From the NCBI GenBank assembly GCA_020723285.1, contig DYJE01000005.1:124001-188000 (forward strand): a DNA stretch of 64,000 nucleotides. The letters run 5' to 3'. The notes beneath the pieces were generated by a model. The model was not told the origin of the DNA. It did not search any database and was given only the letters and a program-made list of their open reading frames with translations. Position numbers and translations under genes: made by a program. Below, piece by piece: positions 35,511 through 44,388 of this stretch. Every line of letters begins with the position of its first letter. Within the stretch, counting starts at the first letter, position 1. Source of the stretch: Desulforapulum autotrophicum. GTDB lineage: Bacteria > Desulfobacterota > Desulfobacteria > Desulfobacterales > Desulfolunaceae.

Positions 35511-36869
35511 ATGGTCTTCAGCTCACCTGCGTTTTTGCTGTTTTTTCTCCTGTATATTCTGGCATGGACTTTTCTCGATAAACGCTTCCGTCTGGCTATC
35601 ATCATTACAGGAAGCCTTTTTTTTTATGGCTACTGGAAATGGCCGTACATCTATATCCCGGTTCTGCTGACAGGCATCGCCTATGTGGGCGGCCGTGTCA
35701 TCAGCGCTGCCACAGGCTGCAAAAAAACATTGCTGATAGTCTCAACGATCACGGCGCTTAGTCTTCCTCTCGTTTTGTTCAAATATTTGAATTTTCTCTT
35801 GGGCAGGACTGTTGTCAGTTATTCCCTGCCTCTGGGCATCTCGTTCATCACGTTTACCCTGATCTCATATCTGGTCGATGTGTTCAAACGAACGTATGAC
35901 GTTGAAAAAAATTTCAACTGGCTTCTCGCCTATGTCATGTTCTTCCCTCAGCTGGTGGCAGGGCCTATCCTGAGGCCGTCGCAACTTCTTCCTCAACTGA
36001 AAAACATACCAGAGCCGGATTCCGAAACACGAATTCAGGCGCTCACTCTGTTCACGATTGGGCTTGTAAAAAAAGTTCTCATTGCCGACCAGCTTGCTCC
36101 CTATGTGGCCACTGTTTACAAGCACCCCTCCGATGCAGGACTCACGGATTTTCTTGTTGCATTGTACGGATTTTCAGCTCAGATTTACTGTGATTTCAGT
36201 GGATACAGCGATATGGCCATTGGCCTTGCGCTTTTCTTCGGTATTCAACTGCCGGCCAATTTCAACAGGCCCTATCTGGCGAAATCGATCACAGACTATT
36301 GGCGGGGGTGGCATATCACGCTGACAAGCTGGTTCAGGGATTACGTCTACAGGCCTTTATGCGGAAAAGAACCATCGCCCGTTCGGCAGTTCATGAGTGC
36401 GTTCTTTACTCTGATTCTGTGCGGAATCTGGCATGGTGCGGGGTGGAATTTCATTCTCTGGGGAGCGGTTCACGGAATACATGTCGGTATTTATCATCTT
36501 ATGAAGCGTTACAACCACAGCATCCTCCTTCCCACGTCCCTTAAAATCTTTCTGATGTTTCATGTGATTGCAGCCGTGAACATGCTGTTTCATGCATCAG
36601 GACTCTCTAATGCCCAAGATGTATTCAATGCCGCTTTCCATGTTGGGGCACCGGGCATTTTTACGGTTCAATCTCTTGTATTCCCCATGGTCATCATCAT
36701 TCTGTTTTATATGACCCACCCATTCGATACCCTGGATACCCTGAAAGACATTCCCAATAGATTACGGAAACGCCGGTTGATTGGAGGGCTTGCCATGGCA
36801 TGGATCTTGGTTATTATTCTGGGCTTCACATCAGGCGGCAGTGAAAAATTTATTTATTTTGATTTTTAG
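35511..36869 (+). CDS. MBOAT-family O-acyltransferase (AlgI-like)
   Basis: A 452-residue polytopic membrane protein, full length for the family. The MBOAT hallmarks are present: YCDFSGYSDMAIGLALFFG, NFNRPYLAKSITDYWRGWHI, SLTSWFRDYVYRPL-type TSWFRDYVYRPL, and GIWHGAGWNFILWGAVHG containing the proposed active-site His. It moves acetyl or another acyl group across the inner membrane to an extracytoplasmic acceptor, usually through a partner SGNH protein, here the gene 8 bases upstream. The target could be a polysaccharide or the product of the convergent cluster, whose last gene ends 20 bases away on the other strand. Confidence 0.9.
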   Translation: MVFSSPAFLLFFLLYILAWTFLDKRFRLAIIITGSLFFYGYWKWPYIYIPVLLTGIAYVGGRVISAATGCKKTLLIVSTITALSLPLVLFKYLNFLLGRTVVSYSLPLGISFITFTLISYLVDVFKRTYDVEKNFNWLLAYVMFFPQLVAGPILRPSQLLPQLKNIPEPDSETRIQALTLFTIGLVKKVLIADQLAPYVATVYKHPSDAGLTDFLVALYGFSAQIYCDFSGYSDMAIGLALFFGIQLPANFNRPYLAKSITDYWRGWHITLTSWFRDYVYRPLCGKEPSPVRQFMSAFFTLILCGIWHGAGWNFILWGAVHGIHVGIYHLMKRYNHSILLPTSLKIFLMFHVIAAVNMLFHASGLSNAQDVFNAAFHVGAPGIFTVQSLVFPMVIIILFYMTHPFDTLDTLKDIPNRLRKRRLIGGLAMAWILVIILGFTSGGSEKFIYFDF

Positions 36870-36889
36870 ACGCCCATCTTTGACCCGAC

Positions 36890-38752
36890 TCAATCATTAT
36901 GAATGATTTTTATGGAAAGCAACCGGTCATCAGGCTCAGGCTGCAAGGTCTTGTCAAAAAGAAGGTTTTCCATGACCAGATAATCCATACCGGTCCTCAT
37001 GAAGCACGAGTAGGCATCCTCCGGAGAGCAGACAATCGGCTCTCCCCGGACGTTGAAGCTGGTGTTGACAAGCATGCCGTATCCGGTCAACTGTTTAAAA
37101 GCATGGAGCAGATCCCAAAACCGGGGATTGGTGTCCCGGCTGACGGTCTGTACCCTTGCCGTGTAATCCACATGGGTTACGGAAGGGATATCGGAACGTT
37201 GATGGTAAAGACGTTCATACAGTCCCAGGGCATCATTTTCTTCGGGAAGCGGCCTGCAACGGTGTCCCACGACAGGTGCCACCAAAAGCATATAAGGTGA
37301 TGATACACTCAAATCGAAATAGTCTGCGGCATATTCCTCCATCACCGATGGGGCAAACGGCCTGAACCCTTCCCGCATTTTAATGCTGATATTGAGTTTC
37401 TTCTGCATGTCGGGATTCCGTGGATCGGCCAGGATACTCCGGTTGCCAAGGGCCCGAGGCCCGTATTCCATCCGGCCCTGGAACCAGCCCACCACCTTGC
37501 CTTGGGCGATCAGCCCAGCCACATCTTTCGAAAGAACCGCCCGGTCATCGTATCGTTTAAACGGTGCATCGTACCGTTCGGCCACTCGAAGAACGTCCCG
37601 CTCGCAGAACTCAGGCCCCAGATAAGCCCCGGCCATATCATCCCTTATATGAACGACAGCCCTTTTTTTCCCATAACCGATATGCCAGGCAGCCAGGGCC
37701 GCTCCCAAGGCGCCACCGGCATCGCCGGAAGCCGGTTGAATCCAGATCCGTTCGAAGAGCTCCTCCTTCAGGAGTTTCCCATTGGCCACACAGTTCAGGG
37801 CCGCCCCACCGGCCATGACCAGATTTTTTTTCCCGGTCGTTCGGGAGGTTGTCCGTGCGAGGCGGATAACGATCTCCTCGGTCACATCCTGGATGGCGCG
37901 GGCCATGTCCATGATATCGGAGCTGGGATCGGTTTCGGGGACTCTCCTGGGAATGTCGAAAAGATCAAGCCATCGGGACCGGTTGCACATGGTCAGCCCC
38001 GTGGCAAAATCAAAAAAGTCCATGTTCAGCAAAAAAGACCCGTCGGCTCTCAGGTCAACCATATCATCCAGAATTTTACGCCGGATATCCCGTGTTTTGC
38101 CGGAATCCAACCGTCCGTAAGGTGCCAGCCCCATCAATTTGTATTCGCCACTGTTTACCCTGAAGCCGCACCATTCGGTGAATGAGGAATACAAGAGGCC
38201 CAGCGAATGGGGGAATTCAAGTTTCCGGACGACTTGGATACGGTCATGCTCCCCAAATCCAATGGTCGTGGTGGCCCATTCTCCCACCCCATCTATCGTC
38301 AAGATGGCGGCGTCATCGAACGGGCTTGGATAAAAGGCACTGGCGGCATGGGATAGGTGATGTTCAGGGAAAAGAATGGGCGGGGGCTTGATAGCTCCCA
38401 GAGACTTCAGCTCGTTTTTCAGAATCGTCTTCTGAAATAATTTTTCTTTGATCCATACCGGAACGGATTCAAGGAAACTTTTCAGGCCGCGGGGTGCAAA
38501 CGCATGGTATGTTTCAAGAAGCCGCTCGAATTTGATATAGGGCTTTTCATAAAAAGCCACGGCGTCGATGTCTTCCATGGAAAGACCGGCCTCTTCAAGA
38601 ACATAGGCCACGGCACGTGACGGGAAAGCGGCATCGTGTTTAATCCGGGAGAATCGTTCCTCCTGGGCCGCGGCAACAGGCTTGCCCCTTAGGACCAGTG
38701 CCGCTGCACTGTCGTGATAATAAGCGGAAATACCCAGTATCGTATCTGCCAT
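36890..38752 (-). CDS. Carbamoyltransferase (NodU/CmcH family)
   Basis: 620 residues from the ATG at 38752 (MADTILGISAYYHDSAAALV). The N-terminal Kae1-like ATPase domain has the HDSAAA and HHLSHAASAFYPSPF elements and a MAGGAALNCVANG motif. The C-terminal domain has the family signature WFQGRMEYGPRALGNRSIL. Members use carbamoyl phosphate and ATP to make carbamoyl-adenylate and then carbamoylate a hydroxyl on sugars, antibiotics or saxitoxin-like products. In this locus it follows a DUF5989 peptide and SxtJ, an association known from many genomes whose purpose is unclear. The acceptor may be a glycan or the nearby RiPP. Confidence 0.93.
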   Translation of the reverse strand: MADTILGISAYYHDSAAALVLRGKPVAAAQEERFSRIKHDAAFPSRAVAYVLEEAGLSMEDIDAVAFYEKPYIKFERLLETYHAFAPRGLKSFLESVPVWIKEKLFQKTILKNELKSLGAIKPPPILFPEHHLSHAASAFYPSPFDDAAILTIDGVGEWATTTIGFGEHDRIQVVRKLEFPHSLGLLYSSFTEWCGFRVNSGEYKLMGLAPYGRLDSGKTRDIRRKILDDMVDLRADGSFLLNMDFFDFATGLTMCNRSRWLDLFDIPRRVPETDPSSDIMDMARAIQDVTEEIVIRLARTTSRTTGKKNLVMAGGAALNCVANGKLLKEELFERIWIQPASGDAGGALGAALAAWHIGYGKKRAVVHIRDDMAGAYLGPEFCERDVLRVAERYDAPFKRYDDRAVLSKDVAGLIAQGKVVGWFQGRMEYGPRALGNRSILADPRNPDMQKKLNISIKMREGFRPFAPSVMEEYAADYFDLSVSSPYMLLVAPVVGHRCRPLPEENDALGLYERLYHQRSDIPSVTHVDYTARVQTVSRDTNPRFWDLLHAFKQLTGYGMLVNTSFNVRGEPIVCSPEDAYSCFMRTGMDYLVMENLLFDKTLQPEPDDRLLSIKIIHND

Positions 38753-38757
38753 GGTTA

Positions 38758-38907
38758 TCAGAAAATCGTGTAAATGAAAGGACCGATAGCCGTTCCGCTG
38801 CTCATGACCACCAACCCCCCGAACAGAAGCAGTGTCAGAATCAGGGGAAGGAGCCAGAATTTCTTTCGCCGGTTCAAAAAACCCCACATATCTTTTATCA
38901 CTTCCAT
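38758..38907 (-). CDS. DUF5989-family small membrane protein
   Basis: 49 residues starting at an internal Met (MEVIKDMWGFL). Basic residues (NRRKK) precede one transmembrane helix (FWLLPLILTLLLFGGLVVM), and it ends GPFIYTIF. The pattern MEVIKxxWGFLxxRKKFWLLP...PFIYTxF is that of DUF5989, found between SxtJ and carbamoyltransferase genes. The frame is open upstream to 39000, but that part overlaps sxtJ and looks unrelated. It ends 5 bases before the carbamoyltransferase start. The function is unknown; a small subunit or membrane tether for the carbamoyltransferase is possible. Confidence 0.85.
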   Translation of the reverse strand: MEVIKDMWGFLNRRKKFWLLPLILTLLLFGGLVVMSSGTAIGPFIYTIF

Positions 38908-38929
38908 GTCAGCCTCCGTGTCCTTGATA

Positions 38930-39331
38930 TTAATAGGGTGTTTCCAGGTCCGTTTTCGAATACAGGTGTTCTGTTGCGGAAAAGCATGACCCGGTTCCAT
39001 TTTTGAACTGACGGCGTTTCAATGGATCATATCCGAATCGTTGCCGGATAAGGCCCACCGGGGTCACCATCAGAAAAAAAATCAACGTAAGAAACACCGT
39101 TGAACTCACCCTGCCCAGGAAACGGGAAATCCCGAACCAGAGATAAGCCACCGGTTTGTAAACCACGGGGCAGATCATGGTCAGAACGAGCAGGATCATC
39201 GCTGCCGTGTAACATCTGGATATGCCTGAAAGGTGCCCTGCGATCAGGCAGAGCAGCACCATGGCCATGCCTGTTCCTGTGATCTGATCTATGGTCAGGG
39301 CTTTGTCTTTACTCAATGATTTTGTTTTCAT
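38930..39331 (-). CDS. SxtJ-family membrane protein
   Basis: 133 residues with three or so membrane helices (about 17-33, 41-60 and 78-100), then a soluble tail. The segments VYKPVAYLWFGISRFLG, FFLMVTPVGLIRQRFGYDPL and the C-terminal YSKTDLETPY are characteristic of the SxtJ family, first named in saxitoxin clusters. Its biochemical role is not established. It is translated just before the DUF5989 peptide (22-base gap) and the carbamoyltransferase, the usual three-gene arrangement. Confidence 0.85.
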   Translation of the reverse strand: MKTKSLSKDKALTIDQITGTGMAMVLLCLIAGHLSGISRCYTAAMILLVLTMICPVVYKPVAYLWFGISRFLGRVSSTVFLTLIFFLMVTPVGLIRQRFGYDPLKRRQFKNGTGSCFSATEHLYSKTDLETPY

Positions 39332-39362
39332 GAATTACATAACCATACCCTTCCAGCTGTCC

Positions 39363-40595
39363 TTACCGGAACAAAAGATTGCGGGTTTTCATCTGGCTAG
39401 CGATCTCTTTAGCTATGAGTTTGTGCATGCCGGCCGTGTAATGAACTGTGTCGATATACAGAGGCACTTTAACATTCTCCTGAATATCGGCACACCAAAG
39501 GAAATTATCGCCCAATTTGTTGTCCTCCATTCGTTTTTTCATACAGGGATACCCACCTTTTGCAAACATTTTATCACCTGATTTCATCAATAAATCATTA
39601 AATAAATGATGCGACAGATCATAATTATAAAGGGGGCAGGGTAACCAGGCATAAACAGTTCGGACATGGAAGGCTTCCGCCAGAGCATCTATGGCTTTCT
39701 TGTTTTTTTCATATCTGTTCATTACATGCTCAACGATGACTGCATTGGAAGCTTGATCCGACACTGTCGTCTGGTTTATCTGATGCTCCGTTTGGCTATT
39801 AACTAAATGTTTAATGAAATTTCTTAAAATTTTTACAGAAGGAAGACCGGCCAGCCACGATTTTATCAAAATCCAATGCGTTGGAATGGACATGTTGGGT
39901 TTCAACTGGTCAAACAGAAGTTCAAAGTGGTGTGATAAAGCAGGTCTGTCATCAGGATGGTTGAAATCTAAAGCTCCATCAAAGAACAGAGCCAAGTCCG
40001 GGACAAACCCTTCAATCAGCAAACGTGAAAAAAGAATCCGCTCCTGAGTCGAATAGTAGTTTCCACGACCAAAATTATAAACCCTGATATTCTTGTGCCC
40101 GTCTTTCAATGTTGCCAACTCTTCCTGAAGACAGGAAACCATTGTCTGTTCATCTGAAACACCTATGCCGAAAACGTTGGAACCACCAAAAACAAACACG
40201 TTGTAATGGTCCGTAGATGGAGGCCAGGGGGCCTGGTTTTTAGACATCCTGAAACCTCCGTCTGACACATTGACATATCTCCCGGTAAAAGGCCTTACCC
40301 GAAATAGAGAGTAGGGCTCAAATTGGTAAGTCCGTGTCCAGGATTCCCTTAGAAGCTGATCGAGATCCTTTCGATCAAAACCGGGATATACCAGATCCAA
40401 GGGTTTTCCATCCAATGACAGCTGAACAAATTCAAGAGGCGAATCATGCTTTTTGTTAGGAATAAAGACACAAAGCTGATTGATCAACACAAACAGGACA
40501 ACCATGTTTACGAAGATGATTGCGGTTGTCTTGTAGAAAGAAACCACCCTTTTAAACAGATTTCCAATAGAGAATTTCCGTGGATTCATCATCAC
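39363..40595 (-). CDS. SGNH-hydrolase-like membrane-anchored protein
   Basis: 410 residues. An N-terminal membrane anchor (about 24-45, TAIIFVNMVVLFVLINQLCVF) is followed by an extracytoplasmic SGNH domain: VFVFGGSNVFGIGVSDE (nucleophile Ser), NFGRGNYYSTQE (Gly/Asn block), and the C-terminal Asp-x-x-His in YIDTVHYT. It begins right after the stop of the asparagine-synthetase gene, so it is probably cotranslated. It may hydrolyse or transfer an acyl ester, perhaps with the MBOAT encoded convergently. The lack of its own MBOAT in the operon leaves the substrate open. Confidence 0.75.
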   Translation of the reverse strand: MMMNPRKFSIGNLFKRVVSFYKTTAIIFVNMVVLFVLINQLCVFIPNKKHDSPLEFVQLSLDGKPLDLVYPGFDRKDLDQLLRESWTRTYQFEPYSLFRVRPFTGRYVNVSDGGFRMSKNQAPWPPSTDHYNVFVFGGSNVFGIGVSDEQTMVSCLQEELATLKDGHKNIRVYNFGRGNYYSTQERILFSRLLIEGFVPDLALFFDGALDFNHPDDRPALSHHFELLFDQLKPNMSIPTHWILIKSWLAGLPSVKILRNFIKHLVNSQTEHQINQTTVSDQASNAVIVEHVMNRYEKNKKAIDALAEAFHVRTVYAWLPCPLYNYDLSHHLFNDLLMKSGDKMFAKGGYPCMKKRMEDNKLGDNFLWCADIQENVKVPLYIDTVHYTAGMHKLIAKEIASQMKTRNLLFR

Positions 40596-42536
40596 TCAAT
40601 GTGCTCCGGGGGAACATGTTTTACGTTCATTGAACGGCCTTCCTTCAAAGTGTGTCAAAAACAATCCCACCATAAGACCCCGTGTAAGGATGCCGCATTG
40701 ATCCCTAAAAAAAAACGGATGGTTCTGATCCAAGCTCGTTAGAGATGCTTCAATCTTTGACAGATCCATATACCGATGACAGAGTTCCGACTGGTTAAAT
40801 GATGTCACCACTTTCCGGATTTCTGAGATTTCCTGTCTCAATCGCTGGGGCAGGTCAGCGGCCTGTTGCCCACGAAGCTCACTGTTTAAGACCTTGTCGG
40901 GAAGGATAGTCGCGAACGCCCTACGAAACAGGTATTTATCCACGCCCTTCCGATAATATTGATCGTTGGGGATGGATACGCAGAATTCCAGCATGCGCTT
41001 GTCGGCTGTGGGATCCGTCACCCAGATGCCGTGTCGGTGTCCCAGTTCGGACCAGAATAGTGAAAACGATGCATCCCGCGGTTTGATCAGGTGCAGCATT
41101 TTTTCCCGGAAGCATCGGCCCTTTTCATGAACCACCATTCGCCCCCGTTCATGCATCGTTTCCTGGATAGGCAGGCTGGATGCAAAGGTTTTGTTTATGG
41201 GTGAATAGGTCTGCCAGTGGATTTTGGGGTCCGTTCTCCTTTGACGGTGCCGATGATAACTCTTTGGAAGCATTGGAACGATCATATACCGTTTGAATGA
41301 CCGGGCCAGGGCAACCGGGTTAACAAACCCATGCTGGCTGAGGTAATTGAACCAGCCGCCCCCATCGATCAAGCCGTTGAATCCCCCGCGCCAGGATACG
41401 GTGGCATTGCCTGTCTGACCGATCAAAAAGGTTTGGACCCCTTTATTCCGGGCCATTTCAAACATGGTGAGAATCCAGTAAAGATTCGTGGACGAAAGCG
41501 GCAACGCGCCCTTCCATGCAATCACTTCGCGCATGGCCTGGAGGGGCGATCGATGCTCGGATCGGACCCAGTTGATATCCACATGGCCTACATGACGGGC
41601 TGTTTCCCTGATATGCTCCGACTCGTCGGCAAATCGTCCCTTGATCGCAAAATTGTTTACATCATGGAGAGGAACGGCACTGAATGCCTGGAGGGTCTGG
41701 TTGTCTTGATGCAGGCTCCGCGCAGCCAGAGCCGCGACTGATCCGGAATCCAGGCCCCCACTGAGGGAAAGCCCGACTGATGATCCGTCTCCAATACGGC
41801 AACGGACCGCTTCTGCATAGATATCAAAAAAAGCCGCCTCATAATCCCGATCATTCCGATACCGAAGGGCCGGGGTATCCTCCAAGGCCCAGTAACGATG
41901 GATTTCTAACCGGTTCTTTGACATTTTCAGGTAACGGGCCGGCCCCAGGTAGTGGATATCCTTGTAAAGGGTTTCCCCCATGGGATCATCCCAGCCGACA
42001 AGCAGCCGCCCCAGGAAAAACTCGTTTAAAGCCTTGGGAACCTTCGGGAACGCCAGCAGGTCCCCAAGGGATGTGGCAAAAAACAAAGCATCTGAAGCTC
42101 TGTAATAAAACAGGCTGGACTGCCAGTAATGGGACGTCGCGATAAACAGTTCTTTTTCCCAACAGTCCCAGAGTACAAAAACCCATTCCCCAAGAATGAA
42201 GTTTGGGCAATGAGCCTTCCACCTGTCGTAGCACAGGGCAAACAGGTGTTCATTCGTCAGGATTCCGGCCTGATCCGGGCACAACCCGAGGGACCGGCTC
42301 AACGCATCCCGATTGTGAATCCGCGATAACCCGGCCACCGTGTAACGATCGCTAACCGTTCCGGCCATCTCCGGCTTACCTCTAATCATTCCATGACACG
42401 AATGACTCGATGTTCGGCGACAGTCCCCGTTCTGATTATGAATGCTGCATTGATTATCTGCAAGGCATGCTTCAATAAAAACATCGTCATTTTCAGGGAC
42501 GTATCTTCCACGGATGTTCACCATCTTTTCATCCAT
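40596..42536 (-). CDS. Asparagine-synthetase-like lasso peptide cyclase candidate
   Basis: 646 residues. The C-terminal half has the AMP-forming PP-loop SLSGGLDSGSVAALAAR, and later features typical of lasso macrolactam synthetases rather than AsnB: GQTGNATVSWRGG, TDPTADKRMLEFCVSIPNDQ and RGQQAADLPQRL. In that family the enzyme adenylates an Asp or Glu side chain of the precursor and joins it to the N-terminal amine of the core. The N-terminal glutaminase-like half lacks the Met-Cys start that supplies the nucleophile of AsnB, so it should not hydrolyse glutamine. It starts 5 bases after the precursor stop with no Shine-Dalgarno, suggesting translational coupling. Confidence 0.85.
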   Translation of the reverse strand: MDEKMVNIRGRYVPENDDVFIEACLADNQCSIHNQNGDCRRTSSHSCHGMIRGKPEMAGTVSDRYTVAGLSRIHNRDALSRSLGLCPDQAGILTNEHLFALCYDRWKAHCPNFILGEWVFVLWDCWEKELFIATSHYWQSSLFYYRASDALFFATSLGDLLAFPKVPKALNEFFLGRLLVGWDDPMGETLYKDIHYLGPARYLKMSKNRLEIHRYWALEDTPALRYRNDRDYEAAFFDIYAEAVRCRIGDGSSVGLSLSGGLDSGSVAALAARSLHQDNQTLQAFSAVPLHDVNNFAIKGRFADESEHIRETARHVGHVDINWVRSEHRSPLQAMREVIAWKGALPLSSTNLYWILTMFEMARNKGVQTFLIGQTGNATVSWRGGFNGLIDGGGWFNYLSQHGFVNPVALARSFKRYMIVPMLPKSYHRHRQRRTDPKIHWQTYSPINKTFASSLPIQETMHERGRMVVHEKGRCFREKMLHLIKPRDASFSLFWSELGHRHGIWVTDPTADKRMLEFCVSIPNDQYYRKGVDKYLFRRAFATILPDKVLNSELRGQQAADLPQRLRQEISEIRKVVTSFNQSELCHRYMDLSKIEASLTSLDQNHPFFFRDQCGILTRGLMVGLFLTHFEGRPFNERKTCSPGAH

Positions 42537-42541
42537 AATAT

Positions 42542-42697
42542 TCAGGAGTATGTGCTAGCCCCATCACTGGCGTTTGGCCAAGAGCCGCCCACTTCTGTTT
42601 TTGAGACAGAAAGCTCAATTAATTCTGGATCTTCCCATGCCTCCCGGCATAAATTAGTAGCATGATCATGTTTGTTTGTTAGAGTGTCATCCATCAT
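42542..42697 (-). CDS. Candidate lasso-like RiPP precursor peptide
   Basis: 51 residues starting at the ATG at 42697, which has a strong AAGGAG site 5 bases upstream; the frame is open to 42799 but the extension overlaps the preceding gene. The leader contains WEDPELIELSVSKTEV, the W/Y-x-x-P-x-L type motif recognised by PqqD-like RRE proteins, with the conserved Thr near the cleavage site. The likely core is GGSWPNASDGASTYS. Gly1 to Asp9 would give a 9-residue ring and a 6-residue tail. Starting one residue earlier (Val) or later (second Gly) is possible, the latter with an 8-residue ring. The C-terminal Ser fits the HPr-kinase-like gene of the operon, and Tyr14, Ser or Thr could be sulfated. 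Confidence 0.7.
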   Translation of the reverse strand: MMDDTLTNKHDHATNLCREAWEDPELIELSVSKTEVGGSWPNASDGASTYS

Positions 42698-42749
42698 AAA
42701 AGCTCCTTCCGTTTTTGTTTTGATGTGATCAAAAAACAACCGATTATCG

Positions 42750-44378
42750 TCAAAGGACAAACGCGGCAAATTTTTCTTGCGCTTCATCCATACATCCATG
42801 TTTGCATAACAATTTTCTTGTGTTCCGGTTCAGATCCTCCTCCATGATTTTATCCAGATAAGCGATGTGCGACGGTTCCAAATGTTGCCGGAATCCCCCA
42901 ACCCGGCCGTCCCTCATCCTGAAATCAAATCCGTTTTCGGGGTCACACCGGTAATCGGCCATCCCATTTTGAATTTCCATCTCCTGCATGCGTCTGAACG
43001 AGGACTGACATACCGCATGGTCCAGGATATCGCGGTCCACGGGTATCAACAGGTACTCAAGCAGCTTTTCAACTGTTTTCCGGGTATTCCGGCTCATGTC
43101 TTCGTAGGAAACAACACAATCAGATTCATCGTTCAGTTCATCCGCCCAATCGTTCATAAATCGGCAGTAGGCTTTAATCCCATTGGTTTCATCCCGGATA
43201 AAATCACTCAACGACCCAGAATAGGATTTCAACTGCTCGGTCTGTTGATAATAATCGGACACCATGACATCGTAGGGGGAACGAATAAGAAAGACCCGTT
43301 TTCCCCGATATCCGTTCCTGGCATTTTCAGCATGGGAAAAGGTGATATAAGGCACATCCTTGCGATCAAAAAAACCATAGACCTCCGGCCCCTTGGCAGG
43401 AGAGCCCGATTCATTGGGCAGAACCTCGAAAAAGGAGTACAAATCAATGACTCTGTTCAGGCTCAATAATTCATTGAGGTAGTTTGCCAGAATGAAGCGC
43501 AGCCAGGTCCGACCACACTTCCGGTATGATATGACCTGGGCGTCGGGTTTTCTGTAATAGTCTGTCTTGCCAATTCGTGTTTTATTCCACGATACCCTCC
43601 GTGTCACGGCATCGGTATGCTCAAAAAGCAGGGGGACCAGTTTGAAATGCTCAAAGCCCATCCCGTAAAACGCATCAACATCAAAAAAAACCGGGCCTTT
43701 TTCAACCCTCGGCAAACGGCTCTTGGAACAGGATGACGTGACATCACGCCCCAGGTTCTTCTGCGAAAAACCCAGGTAACATGTACGGGCGGGGCATGTG
43801 TATGCGCAACTGGCGTTTCCGAACAGGATGATCCTTTCTTTCTCAGGAATTCGCTTTAAAAACTCGGGATCATCGTTTTTATCCATGGGCAGGGTGATGT
43901 CGTCGTATAAGCGATAGGCCCTGTCCACTTTTTCAAGGGTATTGATGTTTTTGATGATACTGGCTTTGAGTGTGTAAAGGGGAAAATCGGCCCTGATCTG
44001 CCGTGCCAGTTCGTTGTTTGATACAATGACCGAATTCCCTGTTCTGTGATGGTTGTGAAGCAGGTTCAGGCTCGCGTCATAGGCGTTTCGGTCAAAAAAA
44101 TGGTTTGTGAGATTCAGGGCCAGGCCAATGCCGTGGTCATACAACTCCCGGACATGCCCTTCCGTCAACGAATGATAGGGATCGTATGACCTTCCCCCAT
44201 AGAGGGGAGACGGCATGGCAACAGCTCCGAACACCTGGCTGATTTGTTTAAAATCAAGGTAGATGTATTGGATCTTGAGGTGATCGATCACACTCACGTC
44301 GGGTGTGATGTTCCTGGATGAAACGATATACCGGAAACGCGGATCGCGGAATTTATGGATTTCAGCCGGATAGGCCAT
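42750..44378 (-). CDS. Fusion of a U32-peptidase-like barrel and a sulfotransferase
   Basis: 542 residues. Residues about 1-255 follow the U32/UbiU-like TIM-barrel pattern: GIGLALNLTNHFF, NSVIVSNNELAR, YDDITLPMDKND, the Cys cluster FGNASCAYTCPARTCYLGF and a closing GMGFEHFKLVP. The Cys residues may bind an iron-sulfur cluster, as in UbiU/UbiV. Residues about 275-542 are a sulfotransferase: SYRKCGRTWLRFILANYL is the 5'-PSB loop and VFLIRSPYDVMVSDYY the 3'-phosphate motif of PAPS binding. I know of no described fusion of this kind. It is translated 10 bases after the PqqD gene and 52 bases before the precursor start. A role in modifying or cleaving the peptide is inferred. Confidence 0.75.
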   Translation of the reverse strand: MAYPAEIHKFRDPRFRYIVSSRNITPDVSVIDHLKIQYIYLDFKQISQVFGAVAMPSPLYGGRSYDPYHSLTEGHVRELYDHGIGLALNLTNHFFDRNAYDASLNLLHNHHRTGNSVIVSNNELARQIRADFPLYTLKASIIKNINTLEKVDRAYRLYDDITLPMDKNDDPEFLKRIPEKERIILFGNASCAYTCPARTCYLGFSQKNLGRDVTSSCSKSRLPRVEKGPVFFDVDAFYGMGFEHFKLVPLLFEHTDAVTRRVSWNKTRIGKTDYYRKPDAQVISYRKCGRTWLRFILANYLNELLSLNRVIDLYSFFEVLPNESGSPAKGPEVYGFFDRKDVPYITFSHAENARNGYRGKRVFLIRSPYDVMVSDYYQQTEQLKSYSGSLSDFIRDETNGIKAYCRFMNDWADELNDESDCVVSYEDMSRNTRKTVEKLLEYLLIPVDRDILDHAVCQSSFRRMQEMEIQNGMADYRCDPENGFDFRMRDGRVGGFRQHLEPSHIAYLDKIMEEDLNRNTRKLLCKHGCMDEAQEKFAAFVL

Positions 44379-44388
44379 CGTTCTTCCT

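Noticed and set aside
38908-39000. Upstream extension of the DUF5989 frame
   Set aside because: Overlaps sxtJ. The conserved family sequence starts at the internal Met.
42698-42799. Upstream extension of the precursor peptide frame
   Set aside because: Overlaps the preceding gene and is basic and unlike lasso leaders; the AAGGAG site is placed for the ATG at 42697.
42750-42799. Possible assembly join between the two halves of the U32/sulfotransferase gene
   Set aside because: The frame is continuous through the junction and the neighbouring gaps are normal. No evidence of a frameshift.
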